Origin: Cylindrodendrum hubeiense
Lineage: Eukaryota > Ascomycota > Sordariomycetes > Hypocreales > Nectriaceae
Direction: 5' to 3'
Length of the DNA stretch: 64,000 nucleotides
Assembly (NCBI GenBank): GCA_014621425.1
Contig: JAANBB010000188.1
Coordinates: 1 to 64,000, forward strand
Positions 12,231-23,372 of this stretch are shown here, in pieces (positions within the stretch are counted from its first letter, which is position 1; every line of letters starts with the position of its first letter). The notes under the pieces are model-generated. The model had not been told where the DNA came from and did no database searches. It saw only the letters and a list, made by a program, of their open reading frames with translations. The translations under genes were made by a program, and so were the position numbers.

Positions 12231-13402
12231 AGGCGCAGTGACGCCCTGAAGGCCTGTCAGCGCCGCCCCCATAATATCAGGATCGTGGCTGAGGCTCACG
12301 AATGCTGCAACCTTCAGGGGCGGCACAGTCAGCGGGCTACATCCTTACGCCAAAATTCCGGGCTTGTTTCAATTGGTGTTGGAGATTGACGGTGGGAGGC
12401 AGGGTGGTTGGGATCCTCCTTTACGAAAGCTCCACGCCAGATCAGTACAGGCCAGATCAACCAGACGGGAGGCCGGCCCCACCGCTTGGCCCCTTTGAAG
12501 CGATGCGTCCTAAAAGGCGGCTATTGGGATCCGGGCCTGACTAGAGCCGCCCCGTGGCAGACGAAACAATTTTGCGCAAAGTCTGTCGAGGTCTGGAATC
12601 GAGTTGCATACGTTTTCACTGGGTCGTCGCGTGTCGTTTCTCCATCGCAGCCTTAGGGCAATTCGAGAGTAAATGAGGAGAGGCGCCGCCATGGTGATGA
12701 TTTGCCCTTTCAGGAGTACTTCAAGGCTACAACTCGATAATTCGCACTGGGGGCGCGCTATCGATTTCACGGCACAGCAAAGCTACTTTTCTAGTCGCCA
12801 ACAATGCGCAGTACTCAGATGGATATTTCCGACTCCACCATGTCTACTCCCCAAGTGCTATTCGCCAAACAAGACAGCAGGGATACAAACATCAAGACAA
12901 ATTGATGGAGACTCGAGGGTTGTCGGTGTCTAGAACTTGACTGTCCATGGATCGCCCTCGTCTACGATCTACACGGGGGGTTGACGGTGCCCCCAATTCT
13001 CACGCAGTTCGCTTCTTCGTATCGACATCCCCCCCCTGAGTCGTAAGACGGCCGGCGTCCACTTAGCTGTCCGCCTCGCGCCTCTGCGGAGTCTCAGTCT
13101 GGTTCGTCCGGTCTGTGGATGCCTTCACGCCTTGCAAGGGGGAGGGGAGCTGAGGTGGGTACGAAGGAGTTCTGCACGGAGTACATCCAATCGACATGTC
13201 AGCCAGCCGGTGCCTATCTCCGGGATATGCCAGGTCTCGTACAGAATCCTTAAAACGTGATCACGACGAGTAAATCCACTGGTTCTTACTTCGCGCCCGT
13301 CTGTCCATTCCCTGCCCATCCCGTTCGTCTCCCCCAACTTTCACCCTCCATCGCTCAATCCTCTCACACTCCTTTGTTTGCCCATTTTCACGCCTCATCC
13401 CG

Positions 13403-15697
13403 ATGGGTTTCGATTTGAGCTCCGCGTGGAGCTCCCCTCGGGGTTGGAAGCTCATTACTCTCACGCTTCTCGGCTTAACCCTGCTCCTTATCGTGCCCCT
13501 CTATCAACTTAGCGACCACGACGCATCTGGCATTTACAGCCACCTGACAAAATATCTTGGCCACGGTGGCGATGCCAACAGCGACCCTGTGCCCAGTGTC
13601 TACCCCAACAATACCGAACCTGTAATCACGGACGACGATCTCAAAGGCCCTGGAGGGATTGACAACACGGATCTTGATGACAGCAACAAGTCCGAAGCCG
13701 ATGGTACCGAATCGGAGGACGGCGCCGACGATCGAGTCGAAGACCTCTACGTCACCACATCTGTCGCGGAAAGCGAGCCCACGGAGGAAAGCAAGCCTGA
13801 GGAAGAGCTGACTCCTGCGGATGACGAGATTAAATCTGAAGAGGAAAACAAGCCCGAAGACGAGATCAAGCCTGAAAGCACATTTACCACGCCTGTCGCG
13901 GAAACCCAATCCACCTACCAACCCATCTCTGAAAACGAACCCGAAAGCACATTTACCACGCCCGCTGCGGAATATCAATCCACCAGCCAACCCATTCCTG
14001 AAAGCGAGCCTGAAAACGACGAAAACAAAACAGAGGAAGAAGAGAAACACGAGGAAGAAATCAAGCCTGAGAATCCCGACCAAAACAGCGGCAACTCGGT
14101 CTATCCTGAGTCCCGAACCTCGCCGTGCGATGGATTTCCTTCTATGGATGGCATCATGCTCGTCATGAAAACAGGTGCTACAGAGGCTTTTACCAAACTC
14201 CCAACGCAGCTCTTAACCGGTCTCCAATGCATCGAGGATTTTCTCATCTTTTCCGACTTGGTAAGTAACCTTCCAGTGATTTGAACAAAGGCACACAGAG
14301 ATCGGCTCTATTGTGGCGCTCGAGGGCATTCCAGTCCTCTACATGAGTTCTGCAGCCCCCAGACACCTGCGCACGATTTTGGTCTCTGGCTCATTACAAT
14401 CCCCGTCGCAAACCTTGGGTAACCGCGATGCTAATGCCGACAATAGGAGCAACAGGTCGGGAAATACCATGTCTACAATGTTCTCGAAAACGTCAAAACC
14501 GAGGCCAAGGGGGACCTCATGGAATTCAAACTCTACAGCGCGCAGGAGTCATGCCCCGTCTCCCAGCAGGACTGCACGACCGACATGAAGGGTGGCTGGG
14601 AACTGGACAAGTACAAGTTCTTGCACATGATCGAGCGCACCTGGGAGATGCGCCCCAACATGGAATGGTACGTGTTCGCCGAGGCTGACAGCTACGTCTT
14701 CTGGCCCAACCTGGTCTGGTGGCTTCGCAACAAGGTGAATCCCAAGGATTTCCCTTACGTTGGAAGCGTAGCCATGCTCAAGGGCTTCCCATTTGCGCAC
14801 GGAGGCAGTGGCTACGTCATCTCTGGAGAGACGGTCAAGAAGATGGCCGAAATCCCTGGCCTGGCGGACAAGTACGATTTGATGGCCCCTCACGAGTGCT
14901 GTGGCGACTACCTCATGGCTCTGGCTGTCAACGAGACCGACGTCAAGGTAAAGCAGGCCCATCCGATGTTCAATGGCGAAAAGCCCAACACGTTGCCGTA
15001 TTCGGATGGCCATTGGTGTCAGGCTCTCATGACGATGCACCACATGAATTCTGAGGAGGTCAGCCAAGTATGGGACTACGAGCAAAACCGAAAATCAACT
15101 GTACGTTCAAACCCATGGAGCTAGGCATTCATCTGTCGAACTCAAAGCTAACATGCAAAACAGGGCTTTGTTCAAATTAAGGACATGTATGAAGCCTTCT
15201 TCGCTCCACACCTCGTGGATCGCCGCGATGAGTGGGATAACTTGTCCGACGACGTCTGTTACATTGCTCCCGACGAAACGGCCCAGAATGAAGCCAGTGA
15301 TCATCAGAAGAGTCGCCAAAAGGACGAAAAGGAAAAGAACGCATACGAGCGCGTGGCTCACCTCTCGCCAGAGCACTGCTCCAAGGTCTGCGTTGCTGAC
15401 GGACTCCGCATCTCCCAAGAGGATTACGATAAGATGGAGAACGACAGCGAAAAGTTTGCCCTGGCTCAGTCGAGGTACGACGAACGCGTTAAGGACGTGA
15501 ACTTCAACCGGGACCGCCAATGCTTCCAATGGCGGTACCACAAGAACGCTTGCTGCGTTCACAAGAGCTTCAAGCTCGGAACGTCTAAAAAGGAGAGCAA
15601 TGCTGAGGACACGTGGACCAGCGGATGGTTCGAGCAGGGCATCAACAACTGGATCGCTGCCAAGGGAGACTGCGAACCCGAGTGGAAGAACGTCTGA
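13403..15697 (+). CDS. GT31-family glycosyltransferase, type II membrane protein
   Basis: Exons are 13403-14260, 14447-15100 and 15164-15697, giving 681 residues. Residues 15-36 form a single hydrophobic anchor near the N-terminus, so the protein is probably a Golgi type II membrane enzyme. An acidic, low-complexity stem follows (about 60-240), containing a 23-residue tandem repeat. The catalytic half has the fringe/galactosyltransferase-like order: FLIFSDLEQQ across the first intron, then MEWYVFAEADSYVF with E-A-D (365-367) in the place of the metal-binding DxD, then a PYVGS segment, a HGGSGYVIS segment and a PHECCGDYLM segment. The C-terminal 170 residues are cysteine-containing and typical of the fungal branch. 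Acceptor and linkage are unknown. The first intron is long (186 bp), chosen because SDL-EQQ continuity is restored. Confidence 0.82.
13870..14007 (+). repeat. 69-bp coding tandem repeat in the GT31 stem
   Basis: Two copies of a 69-bp unit encode 23 residues each. Both begin PESTFTTP and end with a P-I-S/P-E-N/S-E motif, starting near 13871 and 13940. The copies differ at about six residues. It keeps the reading frame and lies in the disordered stem, outside the catalytic domain. Confidence 0.9.
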
Positions 15698-16732
15698 TTG
15701 TGGCACATCTGGTGCATGTGTATGTATGCTGCTGGAGAGTTTATTTTTGGGGTTTGTTTTTTTCTCTATATTTTTTGCATTACGGCGTATGGGCATTGGG
15801 TACTTGTACACCACCACGATAGAGGACTCTTTGGGAGAGTATTGGTTTCTGGCGTTTGGGCGACAAGGGGCTAGGACAGCCCCGGTTCGGATTTCCATGT
15901 TCCATGTGTGGTGATGGGACGAGGATGATATTACATACAATCAGCATCTCGATATCGGCATCCTAAAACACCGAGCAAAGTAACAATATCTACACTTGAT
16001 CACTCAAAAGGTTGGATTTTCTAAACAATCTAAACAAACTTGCTTGACCTGTGTGGCATCGGTGGAAGTGACGTAGCAATAAGAACGTCGGCTTTCATCC
16101 CATGCCTCGACATGACGCTTTGAGGCTCAAAGCCGCCCGGCCATCCCGATTGAATCAGCCGAGGGACCTACCTCCCGGATCCAGAAACGCAATGCGCGGG
16201 GTGCAGCCGGGAAGATTACATTTACAGCGGGAAGGATGAGCTTGTTCACGACCCGAACCGCCTCGGCGCTGTTCCTCGGTACCGCCAAACTGTCAACATA
16301 CTCAGAACCTTGAGACATTGCATCCAACGTCTCTCTGTTAAGTTGGGGCTGGAAGTTCTCAATCCCGCATACATGGAGCCGAATGCGTGCGTTAAGCTTG
16401 AAGCAGTATATTTATTGCAACGTGGTGGATAATTACTGGGATCATCAGTGTGTCCCTTTTCCGCATTTCCGTTGACCAGATCCCAAAAGCCATTCCCAAC
16501 CGAGGACATCCGTCCTTTCCCCTCGTGAACCGGTATTCATAATATGCCCATATAAATATCCCCCCTTCCCAACCGTAAAAGATATCCAAGAAAAATCGTC
16601 ATCATTGCCGAGACACATTCGCATATGCAAACGCACTCTCTCGCTTTCCATCCCCACTCTTAATCCCCTCTCATCATCGTAGCCTTCATTTCATATTTAT
16701 TTATTGATCCATTATGGCAACCCTGACAGTGT
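15698..16732. other. Convergent intergenic region
   Basis: The 3' sequences of the GT31 and F-box genes face each other across about 1 kb. Overlapping short antisense frames are present but none looks like a protein. T-rich runs after 15740 could hold the GT31 polyadenylation signals. Confidence 0.5.
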
Positions 16733-17656
16733 CTATTGGGTCGCCGTCTTTTTTCCTCCGTGGCGCCCGCACCGGTGGGGATTCTTGGGGGACTTCATGT
16801 AGCAGTAGAGCTTCGCGTCTTCACCAGCAGGCTTGCCGTACATGTCCTTGATGGAGCAATACTCGAAACCCTCGCCCATCCAGCCTTTGAGATGGCGGTG
16901 CAGCTCGCAGCGGGAGATGCCGCATTTACGGCAGTAGACCTGGCCCTTGACTCGCATCTGGTCCATGGCGTTATCCTTAGCGACGGTTCGGTCTTTGGGG
17001 TGGACTAGAGGCCCGGCGCCACGCCATGCCCATTCCAGATCGTTGGGGCCCGAGTATCGGCTAGAAAGAGGTACGGTCCCGTGCAGTCGTCGGTGAATAT
17101 CGTAGAAGTTGGGGTTTGTGAGGCCGAAGCAGACGCTGTCAATGGGGTCCAGAAAGTCGAAAATAGCGTAGTGCAGCTCCGAGGGGAGGTCGAGGAGGGT
17201 AAAGTCCTTGGGAGGCTGGGGTTGGCCTGGAGGAATAGGCTCGTAATCCATGACGGAATAAGAGCGGCGGGGAGGAGGCAGCTTGGGTCGTTGGGGAAGC
17301 TGTGAAATCTGTTCCTCGACAGGGGCTGCCACTGGGGTCTGGGGTCGCGAAGGCATTGGTAGAGGCGCATGTTCGGGGATGGAGGCCTGTCGTTCAACCT
17401 GCGATGAGGTTGAGTGAGGTGAGTGCGATGACGCATTATCGCATTGGTAGTCCGTCATGGACCACCCTCGCCGTGGTGCCTTGATCATTCCCCTCTTCAT
17501 GTTCAATTCTCGCATGCGCTGTGCGTGTTCCTCCCGGGACATCGCCGTCGAGTCGGTCCTTGGGAGGCTAGGTCGTCTCACCAGAGGGCCGTCGGCGGTT
17601 TCGTGGGCGGAGACTCCATTGGGGGAGAGGGCGGGATCAGCAAGCACTTGGACCAT
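16733..17656 (-). CDS. F-box protein with cysteine-rich C-terminus
   Basis: A single exon encodes 307 residues. Residues 151-191 form an F-box (DFTLLDLPSELHYAIFDFLD, then VCFGLTNPNFYDIHRRL), which would link the protein to Skp1 in an SCF ubiquitin ligase. The first 150 residues are disordered and rich in proline and serine, including a basic MREL-N-MKRG segment. The C-terminus has a CRKCGISRC motif and further cysteines and histidines (YCSIKD, YCYMK, HRCGRHG) that could bind a metal and act as a substrate-recognition module. No LRR, WD40 or Kelch repeats are visible, so the substrate is unknown. The start is the first ATG of an unbroken frame. Confidence 0.75.
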   Translation of the reverse strand: MVQVLADPALSPNGVSAHETADGPLVRRPSLPRTDSTAMSREEHAQRMRELNMKRGMIKAPRRGWSMTDYQCDNASSHSPHSTSSQVERQASIPEHAPLPMPSRPQTPVAAPVEEQISQLPQRPKLPPPRRSYSVMDYEPIPPGQPQPPKDFTLLDLPSELHYAIFDFLDPIDSVCFGLTNPNFYDIHRRLHGTVPLSSRYSGPNDLEWAWRGAGPLVHPKDRTVAKDNAMDQMRVKGQVYCRKCGISRCELHRHLKGWMGEGFEYCSIKDMYGKPAGEDAKLYCYMKSPKNPHRCGRHGGKKTATQ

Positions 17657-18006
17657 TGTGGTTGATGGTGTTGAGTGACGAGTATGATATGTGGTTGGTG
17701 TATTCCCGTCTGGATGTGTAATTGACTTGTGTAATTGACTTGTATTATCCCGTCACCAGCTGTCGTAGGCGAGGGATTGACGGTGGAACAGTTGTATGGT
17801 TCGAAACGCGAGACCAGCGGTGACGGTTCGCGCCAAGTGGTGGAGGTGTTAAGTTACGTTGACGATGTTATAGCGACGTCGTTTGGTGGAGGACTGATGA
17901 GGCGAATTCCTCACTAGCAAGCTCATGAGCAGGTGTCCGATATATGTCGAAGCCGGTGTTGACAGGGACGATCGAGACCGAAGTCAAAACAGGCGAGTGG
18001 CGACCC

Positions 18007-18138
18007 CGAGTCGGTTATAAAGACTCGAGGAGACGATGGGGCTGGAGCCGGTCGGAAACCGAGGGGCGGTGGGTGGTGTGATGGGTCCGGACCCATCGTG
18101 GGCCAATTCGAGATCTCGTCACCAGGGACCGGCTCCAG
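18007..18138. repeat. Nested inverted repeats with central 16-bp palindrome
   Basis: Three symmetric elements sit together. CGAGTC (18007-18012) and GACTCG (18022-18027) flank a loop that contains TATAAA. CTGGAGCCGGTC (18042-18053) is perfectly inverted as GACCGGCTCCAG (18127-18138). Between those arms, almost concentric with them, lies the perfect palindrome ATGGGTCCGGACCCAT (18081-18096). It is about 350-480 bp upstream of the F-box start codon. Confidence 0.9.
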
Positions 18139-18248
18139 TCGAGTCCCTTGAGCCAGGACCCATGATAAGCCGGTAGACGCTAGTGCGAGGCACGGAAGAG
18201 AGTGTGAGGGAAGTGGGAGGCCAAGTGTTAGTTGCCCACTCTTTGTTT

Positions 18249-18308
18249 GGCCTGAGAGGGCCTAGGACAGCTTGGGATGGCCTGGGATAGCCTAGGATGA
18301 CCCTGAGT
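18249..18308. repeat. Decayed 10-bp tandem repeat, six units
   Basis: Six successive 10-bp units approximate GGCCTGGGAT (18249, 18259, 18269, 18279, 18289 and 18299). Each differs from the consensus at several positions, but the register is constant. Confidence 0.8.
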
Positions 18309-18700
18309 TGGCCTTACCCTGTCCTGTCTTGGCCCTACTGAGCATCTGACATGGCGACGCCGCGCCGGTGCCCGCCCTCGACGCTGATTGCCGCGCATGC
18401 CGGGCCTGACTCGAGCCCCAAAGGCAGCCAGCAGATGGTGGCAAGACAGAGCCTGGGGCAGTCCCAGAGCCCAGCTCAGTGCGGCAGTGGGTCCATCGAT
18501 CAACGGGCATCTGGGGAAGAGCTTCGACCTTCGCCAGCGTCGCCGGGCCGGGTTTGGTGTTCGGTATCGTATGACGATGCACTGCTGCCGCCGGCCTTCT
18601 GCCCGCCGATTGTTGTGTGTAGATGGTCATGTGGGGGAAACCGGGCAGCCCGCCCCAAACCCAAGAAGGTGGTACAAGCCTCCAAGCCTAAATTCAAACA

Positions 18701-18764
18701 CAAGCCCAAGTCCAAGCCCAAGTCCAAGTCCCAGTCCCAGTCCCAGTCCAAATCCCAGTCCCAG
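18701..18764. repeat. Hexamer-based minisatellite (CAAGYC/CCAGTC)
   Basis: CAAGCC, CAAGTC and CCAGTC units alternate for about 64 bp without interruption. The repeat opens long frames on both strands (Ser-Gln/Lys on plus, Leu-Gly on minus) that should not be taken for genes. Confidence 0.9.
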
Positions 18765-21700
18765 CGAGCGCGGCTCCGTCCAGGAGCCGAACGAGCATCG
18801 GCCAATCCCGGCCGATGACGCATGGCACCATGGCATCAATCGAACAGAGGCACCCAGGAATCAAGGACAGTCGGGACTGGACAACCACCAGACAGACACA
18901 ACGGCGAGGCCCGTATCGCACAGGTACTGTATCCGGTATCCTCGTGCGGAACCGTTAGTGAAGCACGCCAGTCGTCATTCTGGAGCCCTTCTGGAGACCA
19001 TGCATCTCACCACAAAGGCGAACGGCCCGGTGAGCCCCGCCCAAAGCGGGCCCGATCTTCAGAACGGGGTCGTCTAACTCTCTCTGAGTGTTGCGCCGTC
19101 ATCCAACTCCACTGATGTGAAGCCCATGTGCAGGGTAACAGCATCAAGATGACATCAACCAGAAGCTGCCAGAAATCGACAACCGCACATCCTTTTGCTC
19201 GTCTAGTCTCGGGACGCGAGCTGGACCCTGAGACATTTCGGGACCGTCCACCCTTCAGACCTCGGATGAGGTTAGTCACGCTGTCGGGATCCCCGACTTG
19301 TTTTCGGGAGTCCGAGGATGGACGACCAGATGGATCATCGCCCACTGGGCCGCTGCACGAGTGCATGAGGCATGCAGCGCCTGGATTCAGTCCCTGGCCA
19401 GCCCGTCCCGCGAGTCAACCGCCCATCCATCCCGTCGTGCGTGTGCGTGCGTGCATGGTATTCCATCCTCGTGCCATTCTTACCTGCCATTCCATCCCAT
19501 CACATCCCATCTCGCCGCCGCTGCAGGTGCTTAAACCTAGTTTTCGATCCCGTTCTCCGCCGTCCAGGTTGTCTCTTTTCCCAACTCCGCCACTATCGGA
19601 TCCGACGAGATGTGATAGATGCGGCGTCGGAACCCCCCACGCGGCAGGGAGAAAACTGCATCCATGCAGCCATACATGGTGCCACCGTCAAATCGTAAGA
19701 GATGTCCTCATCTGCTGCCGCGACAGTTATCCGCTTCAGTAATCCGCTTCGTGCATGACACTTTGGGGTGATTCCGCCGATGCAAGACTCCTCGTGATAC
19801 TGTCAATATAGAGCTGCCTGTATGACAATCCAGGGTGGTTTGCAGATGTGACGCTGAGTGAACTCACAAAGGTGTCGGGAACCTGTTAATTCTCGTTGCA
19901 ACAACAAATCTCGGCCCAGGCTCATCCGGTTACCCAGTTGTCGTAGTGGTTGCTATCGCAGAATGTCGCATGCCACCATCATCGGGATGGGCGTCGTACT
20001 ACCGGGGACGGCCCGTCAACACATGCGCATCCCATTCTGCCCCCAAAGGCCATCCTGATGCAAACCAAGTCCCTGCGTGAAAGACGTCGTCATCGTGGTT
20101 GGTTTGGTTGAAAGGACATTGTCCCGTTCAGGTTCGGGCACGAAGGAAGAAGACATCGGCGCCTTCCTCACCTCATGGCAGCGTCACGTGGTGGAATCTC
20201 CTGATATTCATCCCTTCGTCCATCATTACGTTCGGCGAGAAGCAGTGTATGTTTCCAATCAGCTGCTGCGACCTATTCTACGAAATAGACCCGCGGATAT
20301 CCTGGGCAGAGCCTTCGAGGTGGCTCCATTCTCCAGTACGCTGACATATGGTGAATCGCACAAGCTGACCGCTTCATGAGGTATGGTTTGACATGCATGT
20401 GGGAGAGGGCTTGCATCTATCCTTCTTCCCGGGATACCAGGTTGGGAAATGCCACATGATGCATCCTGTGGTCTGAGATTTTAGTCAAAGAGTCGCAGTG
20501 GACGGCCGAAATTCAGAAGCCGGTTGGTTCACACAGAATCGACTGCATCAAGCAGCCCCAGTTCCTGTTCACTCAGCTACAGCATTGTGCATCGGATAAC
20601 TCTGCTAAGGCGCTCGGCGGTTAACGCTTGTCAGCACCCGGTCCGTCGGTAAACTCAGGCCCGAGAGAATGCGCTGACAACCGTACCTAAGCACCCGGCA
20701 CGTCGTATCGCTTACTGAGATGCAAGCACTCGTGGGATGGCCACTTACACCCCGCTGAGGTTTACCCTGGTTGATGTGATTTTCTGTGAATGCATATTCC
20801 GTGTGGTTTATCGAAGTTTGTTAACTACGTTTCTCTGCTGGGAATGATGGTTGCTGGGAAGTGATAGCTGTCTGTGTCCATCCACAATTTTCTACGGGAA
20901 AGTGGACAATACTTACAGAGGCGCATCTATCTTATGTGACAATGCAAGGAGACAGGTTTGGTAATGCCCATTTTTAGTTTAACACATAGATATTCTTGAC
21001 CAGGCCCGATTACTTCTTCTCAAAGCCCGACTTGCAGGTCATGTATCTAACATGTGCTGACTGGAGAAGCTCTGTAGTTTGTTGATCAAGGACGTGCTCA
21101 TTTTCCATCTACCGTTTGCACGTTGCGTGTATTCCATTTGAGAAATTACCGGAGCTTGTTTACTAGAACTCGGCGAACACCGCTATCCCCATTGTTGTGG
21201 TTTCCTGATTTTATATGTGGTGTAAGTGGCGTAGTTATTAGGATGTATTGCAGAACAGCAACCAAAGATAATCACTCATAGAGCAATACCATCCAATGGC
21301 ATCCAAACCCAGAATGAAGTCACTTAATGTATGTGAAGCTAACATCACATGAATGTGCTATGCCGTCGAAAATTCCCGAGTTCATGTAGTCGTTGCCCGC
21401 CTACCCTATACCGAAGTATCAACTCAATTTACATCCCCTACACGACCGAGTAGCTGAACCCCCCGGTATTACACTGCATACAATGATTACCCTGAGTAAT
21501 GACAACGGCTACCTTGTTTAGTACAAAATTCCAATTCACACTGGCAAAAGTGGTGCATACTGTTGCACCCTGCGCCTGCTACCTACCAACACACGACATA
21601 CAGCAAGAGCTCACCAGAATCTTCAACGAATTAGGAGTCGACAAGGCTGCTAGCTCGCTCGATCATGTACCAAGAGAGACCAAAGAGAAAGTACATACGC

Positions 21701-22468
21701 CGTGTGAGGTCCACAATCGCATAATTTGAGAGGCATGATCTTAAGGAACGTGGTGGCGTAACTGAATCTCAATGAAAGCCACGGCTTTTAAATCCTACTT
21801 CGTGATTGGACAACGGGGTTATTGGAAATGACGAGCCGCTTGTATGTGGGTATGTAGAAACATGTCTTAAGCCTCCCTATTCTACATCAGTGATTCAACG
21901 GCTTTCAAACGCGGTCAGCCTGGAGCAATCCCGGAAATCGAATATCCTCGAACCCTCGGTTTATGAGTAAATAGGAAATCTAGTAAATCGACTTGCTACT
22001 CAATAGTATTGGCCGAAGGGAGTACACAGTACCTAGCAATCTGCGGCAGGGGTGAGATACGATCTCGGTTGTCTTTGGCCAGCCGTGTTTCGGGGAGATA
22101 TCACCCAGCTTTTCTAGCCCATACTAATTTCACTTGCGGAATGTGGAGTTGGGACGGGAACAATGCCATTGTAGTCGCAAGGTCGCGTGAGTCTCTCGGC
22201 GAACAGATTGGGTGGATGAACGATTGGACAAGCCAGCGAATATGGCATCAGATTGTGAACACCAGCGTATATGTACATCCAAGGCTTGCAAAAAAACCAA
22301 AGTCGGCATATGGCTTAACCTGAAGCTCGTTCATTTCCTTCACATTCTCAATGTCACGCTTCCCAGGTTCCTAAACGCCACAGGTGAACTGGAACTATCA
22401 ATGCCCCGAAGGAATGCTCTCGGTCAGAGCAGACTTGTCTGCTACGCGCCCGGTTTTTAGCCATTCAG

Positions 22469-23157
22469 TTAGATGGCGACCCAGATGAGCATAACGACCA
22501 CGTCGAGGCCCTTGCCCTCGCCGCCGTCGAACTTGTAGGTCCACATGCCGTCCTTCTTCTCGTCCCAGTACGCACCAGTCGCGCTGTGCATTCCTCGTCG
22601 GCCAACGTGGGGCTTGCCGTCAGTAGCGGTGGCCTCGGAGCTGGTCGAAACGTGAGCCTCCTCAGTCTGGGTCTCGGTGCCTCCACGGGCCTTGTTAAGA
22701 GCCGATGTGGGGACGAGGTGCTGGACGATGGTGCTGTTGCAGGCGAACTTGAAGGAGGGGGCGGCGGCGCCCTGGGGGGTCGACTCGGAGATGACGGCCT
22801 TCAGCACGGAGCTCTGGATCGAGGGTCAATAGACTGCGAGGGGGATGTGAGGGAGAGGCGAGGGAGCCATGTTCCACTCACGATAATGGTCGAGTTCCAC
22901 TGCTCAGTCTTCGCATGGTCGTAGAACTCGGCGCTGCCGATGGCGTTGGTGCAGGCCTGCACGAATCGATAGTTAGCACGCGCGTGTCATCAGGGCGGAT
23001 TTCGTCGACCGAGGCGGTAAACAAACAATGCGGAGCGGCGTACATCAGTGGCAATCTGCTTGAGGCGGTTGAAGGGGATAGGCTGCGAGTTCCGTTAGCA
23101 TAAAGCGCCCTCGAGAGGGAGGGAGCGTGGTGCTGCTGTGCGTACAGGAGTAGCCAT
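22469..23157 (-). CDS. Tctex-1-type dynein light chain (DYNLT family)
   Basis: Exons are 23157-23146 (only 12 nt, encoding MATP), 23082-23044, 22956-22882 and 22813-22469, giving 156 residues. The order matches Tctex-1 light chains: an N-terminal helix (FNRLKQIATDAC), the WNSTIISSVLKAVI segment, the central strand FKFACNSTIVQHL, and a C-terminal WDEKKDGMWTYKF...VVVMLIWVAI strand pair. It is longer than animal Tctex-1 (about 113 residues) because of an inserted threonine/serine-rich loop at about residues 84-115. The protein should bind dynein intermediate chain as a dimer and couple cargo to the motor. It is divergent from VTC1 with 702 bp between start codons. The 12-nt first coding exon is inferred from splice consensus and phase. 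Confidence 0.85.
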
Positions 23158-23372
23158 TTTGAAGGTTGGAGTGGATGACAGGTGGAGATGGAAGGTTGAA
23201 GTTGATGGCGTGGTCCAGGAAAAGAGTCGGTAAACAAACAAGATTGAGGCGTCGAATCGTCACGTCGTTATCAGGGATCGGACTATGCACGACCGAAAAT
23301 CATTTAGCATCATCCAAAAACAGAATTTACGTTCATGCACAGGCGCCCCAGGGATCCAGGACTCGCGATACT

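Larger units (their letters stand above)
9172..13402. other. 4.2-kb gene-free region
   Basis: No convincing coding region. It contains a 12-bp tandem repeat (11837-11886), a 13-bp perfect duplication (12205-12230) and several short homopolymer G runs (about 10148-10160, 13029). The last few hundred bases, with C/T-rich tracts at about 13300-13400, are the probable promoter and leader of the glycosyltransferase gene. Confidence 0.5.
17657..22468. other. 4.8-kb gene-free region
   Basis: The stretch next to 17657 is the promoter of the F-box gene. Beyond it there are nested inverted repeats (18007-18138), a decayed 10-bp repeat (18249-18308), a hexamer-based repeat (18701-18764), and a short inverted repeat TTGTCAGC/GCTGACAA around 20633-20683. 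From about 20,760 to 22,300 the DNA is visibly more AT-rich than its surroundings. Overlapping open frames at 18.3-19.1 kb are compositional. A 76-codon ORF at 21499-21729 has ordinary amino-acid use but no recognised family and no supporting context, so I do not call it. Confidence 0.5.

Noticed and set aside
13475..14083. 202-codon antisense frame inside GT31
   Set aside because: It is the complement of the acidic, repetitive stem of a well-supported gene.
15107..15940. 277-codon antisense frame over GT31 3' end
   Set aside because: It is a shadow of the coding exon; amino-acid use mirrors the sense gene and no motif is present.
18351..19077. Overlapping open frames on both strands
   Set aside because: They are generated by the hexamer repeat at 18701-18764, with Ser-Gln-Lys or Leu-Gly composition, and no family resemblance.
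20590..20770. Possible 5S rRNA because of CCGTACCTAAGC
   Set aside because: Only that short piece resembles 5S; the remainder does not match the conserved 5S segments.
21499..21729. 76-codon ORF in AT-rich region
   Set aside because: No recognisable domain, no clear neighbours or promoter; treated as chance.
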